Shown here piece after piece: positions 1 to 7,985 of a stretch of DNA of 64,000 bases. The position numbers and the translations under genes were made by a program. Below the pieces are notes generated by a model. It saw nothing but the letters and a program-made list of their open reading frames with translations, had not been told where the DNA came from and did no database searches. The DNA is from Novosphingobium malaysiense (GTDB lineage: Bacteria; Pseudomonadota; Alphaproteobacteria; Sphingomonadales; Sphingomonadaceae). Location of the stretch: contig NZ_JTDI01000003.1 in NCBI RefSeq assembly GCF_000802225.1, positions 496,001-560,000 on the forward strand, written 5' to 3'. The stretch's first letter is position 1. The number at the start of each line of letters is the position of its first letter.

Positions 1-224
1 AGCAAATGGGGCATGACGAACTTGCTGCGGGACTCGATACCTCCATGGCCACGATGGTGATGATCGGGATCGAGCGCTCCATCACCATTGCCACCGACAT
101 AGATCTGCGCCGGCAGGTGAAGATGGGGCCGGAGGTGAGCGAGGATCGTTTCCTGTTGCCCGGCGCACGCCTGATGGAACTGGCGGTCCGCGATGCGCGC
201 AGCGGCGAACACCCGGAGCATTAA
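1..224 (+). CDS. C-terminal end of an unidentified protein (cut by the window edge)
   Basis: The reading frame is already open at the left edge (the codon at 3-5 is sense) and ends with TAA at 222-224. About 73 codons are visible, with the GC-rich third positions typical of the neighbours. The visible part ends in a long charged stretch (LMELAVRDARSGEHPEH) that could be a terminal helix. I recognise no family. It is convergent with the crotonase gene that ends at 267. A real C-terminus is more likely than a chance frame because of the codon bias, but the upstream sequence is needed to name it. Confidence 0.4.
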   Translation, partial: QMGHDELAAGLDTSMATMVMIGIERSITIATDIDLRRQVKMGPEVSEDRFLLPGARLMELAVRDARSGEHPEH

Positions 225-266
225 TTCCGCCCCGGGTGGTCATACACGAGAGCTTTGGCCGACGGC

Positions 267-1097
267 CTACTTCTTCTTGCCGCCCACGCCCTTGAGGTAC
301 GCTTCCATACCCTTGATGTAGTCCGGGTTGAGCATGAGCCCCGAGTTGGCCATGCGCTCGACATGACGCGCGGAATCGCGGCCGACTTCGGCGCACAGGT
401 CGATCGCGACCTTGGCTGCGCCCATCTGTTCGCCGTTCTGCTTGGTCAGGTGGCGGCAGAACTCCAGCACGTCCTCGTCGAAGGTCTCGTCCTCGTAGAC
501 CTGATGGACGAGGCCCATGGTGAAAGCCATGTCGGCCGGAGCCGGCTTGTTGGCCATGATCAACCAGCGCGCCCAGTGCGGACCGCACAGCCGCGTGAGA
601 CGCGAGACACCGCCCGATGCCGGCAGCACGCCGAACAGGCCTTCGGGGAAGGCGTAGCCGGCGCTCTTCGCAGCAAGGCGGAAGTCGCACGAGAGCGACA
701 TTTCGAGACCACCGCCCACGCACATGGCCTGATGGGCCGCGACGATGGGCTTTTCCACGTGCTCCATCTCGTCCCACAACTGCTGCATGTTGTTGAGGTT
801 GAGGCGGTGGTTCTCGCGGATCTTGCTGGCCGAGTTGCTGGCGACGTTGACTTCCGAAATGATGTTCCGGTTGCCGCCGCGCAGGTCCGCGCCCGAGCTG
901 AAATAGCGCCCTGTCGAACGGATCAGCATGACCTTGAGCTCGGGCGTGTCGCGCAGGCGCAGCACGGCTTCGGTCAGCAGGTCCATCATCTCGCGGCTGA
1001 TGGCGTTGAGTTTGTCCGGCCGGTTCAGCGTGCAGATGATGATGCCCGGTTCGGACGTATCGTCGACAAGCAGGTGCGGCGCTTCCTGTTCAGACAT
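267..1097 (-). CDS. Enoyl-CoA hydratase/isomerase (crotonase) family protein
   Basis: This is a 276-residue protein, a normal crotonase length. The two oxyanion-hole segments are visible: RYFSSGADLRGG after the first third and MCVGGGLEMSLSCDFRLA in the middle. They are followed by the FPEGLFGVLPASGG segment that carries the usual acidic position. Crotonases act on the alpha/beta carbons of acyl-CoA thioesters (hydration, isomerisation or C-C cleavage) in the cytoplasm. The gene follows the fused acyl-CoA dehydrogenase by 13 nt on the same strand, so it probably hydrates or isomerises that enzyme's enoyl-CoA product. The start is preceded by GAGGGGGAAAC, a good ribosome binding site. The exact substrate cannot be told. 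Confidence 0.88.
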   Translation of the reverse strand: MSEQEAPHLLVDDTSEPGIIICTLNRPDKLNAISREMMDLLTEAVLRLRDTPELKVMLIRSTGRYFSSGADLRGGNRNIISEVNVASNSASKIRENHRLNLNNMQQLWDEMEHVEKPIVAAHQAMCVGGGLEMSLSCDFRLAAKSAGYAFPEGLFGVLPASGGVSRLTRLCGPHWARWLIMANKPAPADMAFTMGLVHQVYEDETFDEDVLEFCRHLTKQNGEQMGAAKVAIDLCAEVGRDSARHVERMANSGLMLNPDYIKGMEAYLKGVGGKKK

Positions 1098-1110
1098 TGT
1101 TTCCCCCTCC

Positions 1111-3321
1111 TCAGTTGCGCGAACGCGGCAGGCCCAGGCCCTTTTCGGCGATCATCGAGCGATGCACCTGGCTGGTGCCGCCGTAGATCGTCGTGCCGTG
1201 GGCATGGCGATAGGCGAGGTTGATGGCATCGGCCGCGCCCTTGCGCTTCGAGAGCGAATGCGGCGCGGTGAGATCGAGGAGGTCGCGCGAATCGGTGATG
1301 AACAGTTCGGACGAGAACATCTTGGCCATCGGACCGTAGGCGCCGTTGCCCTTGCCGTGGACCTGCGTCCAGTTGGCGCGGTAGGCGATCATCTCGGAGG
1401 CGAGCACGTTGGCATACGTGCGGGCCAGCCGGGCCTGTGCCTTGGGCGTGTCGATCAGCTTGCCGCCGCCGGTGACCTTGATTTCCCCGCACAGTTCCTC
1501 GGCATCTTCGAGCATCGCGCGCTGAACTTTGGCGAAGCCGCCGCCATGCTCGAGCTCGAGGCTTGCGGCCATCGTGCGGCCGCCGCCGTTGATCGGCCCC
1601 AGGCGCCAGGTGTCGGGAATGCGCACGTTGTCATAGAAAGTGACGTTGGTGCGCTCGTCCATGAAAGTGTGGACGGCCTGCACGGTCACGCCCTCAGCCT
1701 TGAGCGGAACGATGAACATCGTCAGGCCCTTGTGCTTGGGGGCGTCCGGATCGGTGCGGCAGAGCATGAGCACATAGTCGGTCAGGTTGGCGCCGCTGGT
1801 CCACATCTTGGTACCGTCGATCAGCCAGGAGCCGTCTTCCTGCTGGGTGGCCTTGCACTTGGCGGCGAAGACGTCCGAGCCACAGCCGGGTTCGGAGTAG
1901 CCGAGCGAGCAGATCGCGTCACCCGACATGACCTTCGACAGGACGTCGCGCTTCAGTTCGTCGGTGCCGAAGCGGTACATGATCAGCGCGACCATCTGGG
2001 CAACGCCAGCGACCGGGTTGGTCCAGCCTTCTTCCTCGAACGCATCGCGCGCGGCAGTCACCGCATAGGGATCGAGGCCGCGGCCACCGACATCCTTGGG
2101 CAGTTGCAGATAGGCCAGGTTTGCCTCGACGAGCTGCTTGTGGATGACCGGGTTATGGCCTTCCCACGAGAAATGGAACTTCTCGCGCTGCTCGTCGGTG
2201 ACGTTCTTCGCGAAGAACTCGTGGATTTCCTTCTGGATCGCGCGGGCATCTTCGCCGAGATCGAACTCGATGGCCAGTTCCCCCACATCGGGGAGGCTCG
2301 TGGTCTCCCCGGCGTAGAGACGGCGGCCGGCTTCCGCGAGCCAGTCTTCCGGATCGCCCGCGATCAGCGGCCAGGCCTTGGCGCGCAGGTTGTAGAGGTG
2401 AATGTCGTGCTCGGTGGTGAGGCCGATTCCGCCGAACGTCTGCACGGCGTGGCGCACTGTGCGGCCGGCAGCACCAGCAGCGTACCAGATCGAGAGCGAG
2501 ATCTGCGCACCGGCTTCGGTCTGTCCGTCGGCGATCGAGCGCATGGCCCGCCAGGCGAGGAACTTGGAGGAATCGATTTCGCAGATCAGGTCCGCCATCG
2601 GATGGGACAGCGCCTGGAAGGTGCCGATGAACACGCCGAAGGCCTTGCGCTCGCCGGCATATTCGGCCGCCATCATCAGCGCTGCGCGGCTGAGCCCGGA
2701 CAGCGCGACCGCCATCAGCAGCTTCCATTCCTCGAGGCCGCTCGCGAAAGCGGCAAGGGCGTCGTCGCCGCTGGCAAGAACGGTCGAGGGCAGGGCGCCC
2801 AGATCGAGTTCGGCAATCGGCGTGGTCGCCAGATTGGGTTCGGCGACGCGCGCCTCTTCCGGGACGGAAACGAGTACGATGTCGTTGCCCTTGCGCGCGA
2901 CAACAGCGTCGGCAACCAGCCCACCGGCAACCCACTGCTTGGGGAACTCGGCGACGTCGTGCATCGCGATGGTCACGACCGATGCACCGGCAATGGCATT
3001 CTCAAGCAACTCGTCCTGACCGCCAAGGCGCGCCAGCAGGCTGGTGGCGACCAGTGCTTCGGCGAGGGGGCCCGATACCAGAGTACGGCCCGCTTCTTCC
3101 ATCAGCACTGCGGCGTCGAGCAGGCCGAGGCCCATACCGCCGGCCTCCTCGGATACGCGCATGGCGAAAGCGCCGAGTTCGGCGAGACCTTCCCACAATT
3201 CGGCATCGAAGCCGCCGTTCTCCAGGGCCTTGCGAACCCGGGCAGTGCTTGAGTTGTCGTCAAGGAAGCGCGCAAAGGTGTCGCGCATCATTTCCTGTTC
3301 GTCGGTCAGGTCGAAATTCAT
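1111..3321 (-). CDS. Fused two-domain acyl-CoA dehydrogenase
   Basis: At 736 residues this is about twice the usual acyl-CoA dehydrogenase length and contains two such domains in tandem (about 1-340 and 350-736). The N-terminal half has the FAD-contacting ERKAFG (224-229) and QTFGGIG (294-300) segments but no recognisable EPGxGSD motif. The C-terminal half has YSEPGCGSD (475-483) and GTKMWTSGA but lacks the RxxFG and QxFGG segments; its late YGGTSQVHR has Gly where many family members have the catalytic Glu. The halves are therefore complementary, like the two subunits of the heteromeric FadE-type dehydrogenases of actinobacterial steroid side-chain degradation. It would introduce a double bond into an acyl-CoA, passing electrons to ETF. 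It is the first gene of a two-gene operon with the downstream crotonase. Confidence 0.9.
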   Translation of the reverse strand: MNFDLTDEQEMMRDTFARFLDDNSSTARVRKALENGGFDAELWEGLAELGAFAMRVSEEAGGMGLGLLDAAVLMEEAGRTLVSGPLAEALVATSLLARLGGQDELLENAIAGASVVTIAMHDVAEFPKQWVAGGLVADAVVARKGNDIVLVSVPEEARVAEPNLATTPIAELDLGALPSTVLASGDDALAAFASGLEEWKLLMAVALSGLSRAALMMAAEYAGERKAFGVFIGTFQALSHPMADLICEIDSSKFLAWRAMRSIADGQTEAGAQISLSIWYAAGAAGRTVRHAVQTFGGIGLTTEHDIHLYNLRAKAWPLIAGDPEDWLAEAGRRLYAGETTSLPDVGELAIEFDLGEDARAIQKEIHEFFAKNVTDEQREKFHFSWEGHNPVIHKQLVEANLAYLQLPKDVGGRGLDPYAVTAARDAFEEEGWTNPVAGVAQMVALIMYRFGTDELKRDVLSKVMSGDAICSLGYSEPGCGSDVFAAKCKATQQEDGSWLIDGTKMWTSGANLTDYVLMLCRTDPDAPKHKGLTMFIVPLKAEGVTVQAVHTFMDERTNVTFYDNVRIPDTWRLGPINGGGRTMAASLELEHGGGFAKVQRAMLEDAEELCGEIKVTGGGKLIDTPKAQARLARTYANVLASEMIAYRANWTQVHGKGNGAYGPMAKMFSSELFITDSRDLLDLTAPHSLSKRKGAADAINLAYRHAHGTTIYGGTSQVHRSMIAEKGLGLPRSRN

Positions 3322-3648
3322 CGCAGGCTATCCCAAGGATTATTGTTGTCGGTCGGCTTCTCTTGGCGATTAAGGCACGCCTTGTACGGTCAACACCATA
3401 GCCATCACGGCCGTTCAATCGCCACCCATACGCAATCGCTCGCGCGATGGCTCACGGGGCATATGGTTTGGCGCGACACTGGGCGTTACCTTCAGGGAAC
3501 ACAGCCACGCTGCTCCCCGTTCAAGACGTGGCGCAACGGGCCCAGGACAACGGGAGAACGCCGTACCCGGATCGCGCGAAAGGGCGCGCCTGTAGACCTT
3601 CTTGATGGGGGGTCATGGCGCGACTTGTCGCTCCGGCAGGCAGACGAG

Positions 3649-4410
3649 ATGAACGCGGACGTCGCTGACGACATTGGAACCTTGCCCGGCTACCGGCGCG
3701 TACTGCGCGTCGAGCCGGAAGAAGGGGCCGTATTGGCCATGCTCGAGGACGACCTGCATTGCATGGCCGTTCGCATGCGGCACGATGGGCAGCGCGTCAC
3801 GGCCGTAGAACCGCTGATGGAGCGGGTGCCGTGGACGGTCTGTCCCGGGGCGACAGATGTGCTGGTCGAGACCTTCACCGGGGTTGCGCTGAAAGACGTC
3901 GTCGCCCGTCGCGAGAAGCAGGCCAACTGCACGCATCTCCACGATCTTGCCGTGATTGCTGCGGCTCACGCGCTGGAAGAAGCGCCGATCGATTACCATA
4001 TCTTCGTTAGCGACCCACGCGATGTGGATGGTGAGTCCGAGCGCAGGCTGGAAATCCGGCGAAACGGGCATCTGATGCACGGCTGGGTCGAACGTGACGG
4101 GCATTTTGTCGCGCCGTCCGAGCTTGTGGGCCAGACCGCGCTCACCATGCGCGACTGGATCGCATCTCTCGATGGCGAGGCACAGGAAGCCGCGCGGTTA
4201 TTGCAATGGGCATCGCTCGTTGCCCATGGGCGCACGATGACGGACGAACAGCGCCGCGCATCATTGTCCATGCGGCCAAGCTGTTTCACGATGCAGCCCG
4301 AACGCGTGGAGCGTGCACGCATGGCGAACGGAATTCACGATTTCAGTGCAGGCGGGCGTCAGCCGCTCGATGGTCTGCACGACAAGTTCGAGGCCACACA
4401 TGGTCCTTGA
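3649..4410 (+). CDS. DUF2889 family protein
   Basis: The 253 residues starting at ATG 3649 match the DUF2889 pattern as I know it: PGYRRVLRV near the N-terminus (13-21), LEDDLHCMAV, a Pro-Trp/Cys segment (ERVPWTVCPGA, about 59-68) and NCTHLHDLAV (93-102). The frame is open further upstream to 3343, but those residues are Arg-rich and unlike the family, so 3649 is chosen. No biochemical function is established that I know of. The conserved Cys/His/Asp residues could bind a metal or a thioester, which is inference. The gene is divergent from the fused dehydrogenase and lies 42 nt before the amidohydrolase, probably in one transcript with it. Confidence 0.75.
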   Translation: MNADVADDIGTLPGYRRVLRVEPEEGAVLAMLEDDLHCMAVRMRHDGQRVTAVEPLMERVPWTVCPGATDVLVETFTGVALKDVVARREKQANCTHLHDLAVIAAAHALEEAPIDYHIFVSDPRDVDGESERRLEIRRNGHLMHGWVERDGHFVAPSELVGQTALTMRDWIASLDGEAQEAARLLQWASLVAHGRTMTDEQRRASLSMRPSCFTMQPERVERARMANGIHDFSAGGRQPLDGLHDKFEATHGP

Positions 4411-4452
4411 TGAACAGCGCCCCCTCACATCATTCCAACTGGGAGAAGCCGA

Positions 4453-5793
4453 ATGGAAATGAATGACATGGTGATCATCAGCGTCGATGATCACATCAGC
4501 GAACCGCCCGACATGTTCAAGAATCACTTGTCCGGCAAACTGCTCGAAACGGCGCCCAAGATGGTGAAGGACGACAACGGCAAGGATATCTGGGTCTATC
4601 AGGGCCAGAGCTTCGCCTCGGTCGCTCTCAATGCCGTGGTCGGGCGCCCGTTCGAGGAATACGGCATGGAGCCGACCTCGCTCGACCAACTGCGCGACGG
4701 CGTCTACATGGTCGACGAGCGCGTTAAGGACATGGATGTCAACGGCATTGCCGCCTCGCTCAACTTCGGCTCGGTGTTCGATTTTGCCGGCGGCCGCCTG
4801 CACCGCGTGCCGGACAAGGACCTCGCCGTCCACCACGTCTCTGCCTACAACGACTGGCACATCGATGAATGGTGTGCCGCGCACCCGGGCCGCTTCATTC
4901 CCTGCGCGATCCTGCCGACCTGGAACATGGACGCGACCATCGCCGAGCTGAAGCGGGTGTCGGCCAAGGGCTGCCACACGGTCTCGATAAGCGAGAACCC
5001 GACCTGCCAGGGTCTACCCTCGATCCACAACGAGTACTGGGATCCCTTCTACAAGGCGATCAACGACCTCGACATGACGATCTGCCTGCACATCGGCGGC
5101 GGCAACCCGGCACCGCACGCGTCGATGGAAACGCCGATCGAAGCGTGGATTTCGACGATGCCGATGTCGATCGCCTATGCCGCGTCCGACTGGCTGAACC
5201 TCAAGGCGCTGCATGATTATCCCGACATGCGCATCGCGCTTTCGGAAGGCTCGATCGGTTGGGTGCCGTATTTTATGGAGCGTGCTGACTTCTCGAACTC
5301 GCGCCACAAGTACTGGACGCACTCGCGTTTCCAGGAAACGAAACCCAGCGACATGTTCAAGAAGCACTTCCTCAACTGCTTCATCGACGATGCCTTCGGT
5401 CTGGATAACGTCGAGTACATCGGCGAGGACAACATTGCCTACGAGTGCGACTACCCGCACTCCGACACGCTGTGGCCGGAAGTGCCCGAGCGCCTGTGGC
5501 CGACGATCAAGCACCTGACCGATGCCCAGATCGACAAGATCACGCACGGCAATGCCATGCGCTGGTTCCGCTTCGATCCCTTCCAGCACATCAAGAAGGA
5601 AGACCTCACCGTGGGCGCGCTCCGCAAGAAGGCGAAGGAAGAGGGCGTCGACACCACGCCGAAATCCTCGCTGGGCGAGCGTCCGCTGGCAGAAGGCGAG
5701 GTGCGGCCGGTTACCTCGGGCGACATCATGAAGATGTTCACCCGCCATGAAGATGCCGATCGCCTGAGCCGCATGGCAGAGCAGGATGCCTGA
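4453..5793 (+). CDS. Amidohydrolase-2 (ACMSD-type) metal-dependent hydrolase
   Basis: This 446-residue TIM-barrel hydrolase starts with VDDHISEP (metal ligands near residues 10-14), has HIGGG in the middle and ECDYPHSD towards the C-terminus. That is the order seen in the Amidohydro_2/ACMSD family, which hydrolyses or decarboxylates ring-derived and enol acids. It is longer than ACMSD itself (about 330) and has a Lys/Glu-rich C-terminal tail (about 375-446) of unknown role. A GGGAGAA ribosome binding site precedes ATG 4453. It sits with DUF2889 upstream and the IclR regulator gene converging downstream, separated by a strong hairpin terminator. The substrate is unknown. A C-C hydrolase or decarboxylase acting on an acyl-CoA pathway intermediate is my best guess. 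Confidence 0.85.
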   Translation: MEMNDMVIISVDDHISEPPDMFKNHLSGKLLETAPKMVKDDNGKDIWVYQGQSFASVALNAVVGRPFEEYGMEPTSLDQLRDGVYMVDERVKDMDVNGIAASLNFGSVFDFAGGRLHRVPDKDLAVHHVSAYNDWHIDEWCAAHPGRFIPCAILPTWNMDATIAELKRVSAKGCHTVSISENPTCQGLPSIHNEYWDPFYKAINDLDMTICLHIGGGNPAPHASMETPIEAWISTMPMSIAYAASDWLNLKALHDYPDMRIALSEGSIGWVPYFMERADFSNSRHKYWTHSRFQETKPSDMFKKHFLNCFIDDAFGLDNVEYIGEDNIAYECDYPHSDTLWPEVPERLWPTIKHLTDAQIDKITHGNAMRWFRFDPFQHIKKEDLTVGALRKKAKEEGVDTTPKSSLGERPLAEGEVRPVTSGDIMKMFTRHEDADRLSRMAEQDA

Positions 5794-5828
5794 TCGGGCC
5801 GGGAAGACATAGGCTTCCGAAAATGTCA

Positions 5829-5862
5829 GAGGCCCCGCGAGTTTCCTCGCGGGGCCTCTTTC
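5829..5862 (+). terminator. Bidirectional rho-independent terminator
   Basis: A perfect 13-bp stem (GAGGCCCCGCGAG at 5829-5841 with its complement at 5846-5858) has a 4-nt loop and is followed by TTTC. It lies between the stop of the amidohydrolase (5793) and the convergent stop of the IclR gene (5911). Confidence 0.92.
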
Positions 5863-5910
5863 GTTGGGAGCTTTGAAAGCAGCGCAAAGGGCGCCGCTGT
5901 CCCTCGCGGG

Positions 5911-6714
5911 TCAGGCCGCGTTGGGGAACGCTTGTACGTTGGTGGACAGTTCGGGATCCGGCAGGCAGTGGCGCATGGCATCGCCCAGGCACTGGAACAG
6001 GGCTTCCGGATTGACCTTGTCGTCCTTGCCGTAAACCACGCTGACGACCAGCGGATGACCCTCGGGCTGGCGGGGCAGCAGGCCGCAGAGCGCTTCAGCG
6101 CCGGTGCTGAAACCGGTCGGCCCAAACACGTGGCGCGGCTCGCGGCAGGCATCGATGCGGGCCATCATTTCGGTGAAATTGAACTTGGCAGCGTCATCGG
6201 CTTCCGCGTTGAGGCGGCGAACCATGCCTTCGCAGCGCTGACGGGCAATGGTCGACAGCATGAGCCAGCCGGCCGCGTTCTGAACCAGCGGTTCCTTGAT
6301 GCCGCCGGCGAGTTCCCGCGTGGCCGCCATGGCGCGCGGGCCGTGGCGCCAACTGACGATCTGGGCATCGAGGCCGACCATCGAGAGCAGCGCGACCGAA
6401 AGGCCGGTTTGCGCGACCAGGCGGTCCATGAGGCGCACAATACGGCCGTCGCGAACCAGCTCAGGCTGGCCGGATGTGCCGAGCAGCGCAGCGCGCGGCG
6501 TGAGGCTGTAGGCGCGGGAGTAGGGGTCCTTGTGCAGCAGGCCCAGCTCGACAAGACTGGAAAGCAGTTCAGACGTGCTCGATTGCGGTCGGTTGTACCG
6601 GCGCACAATGTCCATGACCGTCGCTTCCTTATGGGTGTCGTCGAAGTACTCGAGCACTTCGATCACCCTGCGCGCGATCTTTGCCTTGTTCGATGATGTC
6701 GTCTTGCCAGCCAT
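5911..6714 (-). CDS. IclR-family transcriptional regulator
   Basis: This 267-residue regulator has an N-terminal winged helix-turn-helix (about 14-70, including RRVIEVLEYFDD and SSTSELLSSLVELGLL) and a C-terminal IclR effector-binding domain (about 85-260). The frame runs 43 codons further upstream, but ATG 6714 has a strong AGGAG 7 nt before it, so the shorter start is used. It is flanked by catabolic genes on both sides, and the 328-bp gap to the divergent crotonase at 7044 contains a perfect inverted repeat (6839-6856). It is most likely the local regulator of the acyl-CoA island, responding to a pathway intermediate. Confidence 0.88.
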   Translation of the reverse strand: MAGKTTSSNKAKIARRVIEVLEYFDDTHKEATVMDIVRRYNRPQSSTSELLSSLVELGLLHKDPYSRAYSLTPRAALLGTSGQPELVRDGRIVRLMDRLVAQTGLSVALLSMVGLDAQIVSWRHGPRAMAATRELAGGIKEPLVQNAAGWLMLSTIARQRCEGMVRRLNAEADDAAKFNFTEMMARIDACREPRHVFGPTGFSTGAEALCGLLPRQPEGHPLVVSVVYGKDDKVNPEALFQCLGDAMRHCLPDPELSTNVQAFPNAA

Positions 6715-7043
6715 GAGGTCTCTCCTCCCTCCGATTGGATGTGAAAACTCGCTTCTGCCCCGAGTCGATTCTGCTGTCCTTCTCCGAGTCGACCCCACGA
6801 AACTGAGCGCCGCTCGTTTTTTCCTCAGCTGGGTTAGCATCAACAGTCATGTTGATCAAGGTCTCCAAGTGTATACCGAGCACAAAAACTTGCATCTGGA
6901 AGCATTATGATGTGAGCGGATCGGAGAACGCTGGTCCCAAGGTAGCGAGTTTCGAGCGCCAACTCGGGGCTGGTCAACTGCGATCCGGCAGTTCATGCCT
7001 TACGCGCGACGAATGGCAGGTCTTCGGGAGTCACAAAAAAGAC
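6715..7043. promoter_or_regulatory. Divergent control region between the IclR gene and the second crotonase
   Basis: I see no gene in these 329 bases. They hold two copies of CCGAGTCGA (6760-6768 and 6784-6792), a T-rich stretch near 6815-6825, a GGGTTAG at 6831-6837 and the perfect inverted repeat ATCAACA-4 nt-TGTTGAT at 6839-6856. This is the place expected for IclR self-regulation and control of the crotonase. Confidence 0.6.
6839..6856. promoter_or_regulatory. Candidate IclR operator (7-bp inverted repeat)
   Basis: ATCAACA and TGTTGAT are perfect reverse complements separated by GTCA. The dyad lies in the divergent region next to the IclR gene. Length and spacing suit a dimeric winged-helix regulator. 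Assignment to IclR is by position only. Confidence 0.5.
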
Positions 7044-7985
7044 ATGGTTTCTGCGGCGCTCACCGTCTCGGCCACAGAATTGGCGAAAGAGGCCGCGCAG
7101 TGGCGCGAGCCCGTTGCGTTCGTCGATCTTGCCGGCGAACGGGCAGACGTGCCAGACATGATATTGCCAGCCTGTCCAACGATCGGAATCGGCTCGCGCG
7201 ACCATCCGCTCGCGGCGCGGTTGGATACGATCATCGAACCGCATTTCGACATCGATGCGATAGAAGAAGCCGTTAAAGCTCAATCGCTTGCAGCTGAGAC
7301 GGTGACCCAGGTCCTGCGCATGTTGCCGGCATTGCCGAGGGAGCAGGCGCTCACTGTCGAGTCTCTGGCCTATGCCGTATTGCAGGGCAGCGCGGCCCAT
7401 CGCGAGTGGATAGCAGGGCAGCCCCCGCGCGAGACGATGCGGGAAGGCCAGGTCCTGTTGGAGCGCGAGGGGGACGACCTGCACGCGACGATGGATCGGC
7501 CGGCAGCGGGAAATGCAATCGACCGGGCTATGCGCGACGGTTTGCGCGAGGCCTTCGCCTTGGCGAACGCCGATTCTTCGATCGAGCGCATTCTTCTCCG
7601 GGCCAACGGCAAGGCCTTCAGCCTCGGTGCCGAACTTGCCGAATTCGGTACGACCACCGATCCGGCGATGGCCCATGCAATTCGCTATCTCACCTTGCCG
7701 GCCCGCGAGGCGGTGCTCTGCGCAGACAGGTTCGAGGCCCAGGTCGACGGGGCCTGCGTAGGCGCTGGACTGGAATTGGCAGCCTTCGCGCGGAAAGTGA
7801 CGGCCACGAGCCGTTCGTGGTTTCAGCTTCCGGAACTGGCCATGGGCATCCTGCCCGGTGCGGGGGGCTGCGTTTCTGTGACGCACCGCATCGGGCGGCA
7901 GCGGACGCTGCTGATGATCTTGTCGGGCAAGCGCATCGGAGCGCGGCAGGCGCTAGAATGGGGCCTGGTGGACGAGGTGTCCTGA
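7044..7985 (+). CDS. Crotonase family protein with rearranged domain order
   Basis: The 313-residue protein has a normal crotonase core at 135-313: oxyanion segments NGKAFSLGAELAEFG (188-202) and DGACVGAGLELAAF (235-248), then LPELAMGILPGAGG (262-275). It stops at GLVDEVS, where family members normally continue for about 60 residues. Residues 82-125 (AAETVTQVLRML, ALTVESLAYAVLQGS, HREWIAG) instead resemble that missing C-terminal helical tail, so the protein appears circularly permuted. ATG 7044 is chosen because upstream residues are not family-like; its ribosome binding site is weak. Its last 33 bases overlap the convergent amidohydrolase gene. It is likely an acyl-CoA hydratase, isomerase or lyase of the island, substrate unknown. 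Confidence 0.75.
   Translation: MVSAALTVSATELAKEAAQWREPVAFVDLAGERADVPDMILPACPTIGIGSRDHPLAARLDTIIEPHFDIDAIEEAVKAQSLAAETVTQVLRMLPALPREQALTVESLAYAVLQGSAAHREWIAGQPPRETMREGQVLLEREGDDLHATMDRPAAGNAIDRAMRDGLREAFALANADSSIERILLRANGKAFSLGAELAEFGTTTDPAMAHAIRYLTLPAREAVLCADRFEAQVDGACVGAGLELAAFARKVTATSRSWFQLPELAMGILPGAGGCVSVTHRIGRQRTLLMILSGKRIGARQALEWGLVDEVS

Noticed and set aside
928-3252. Long open frame on the plus strand opposite the fused acyl-CoA dehydrogenase
   Set aside because: It mirrors the codons of the dehydrogenase, has no family motifs and no ribosome site; GC-rich genes often leave antisense frames open.
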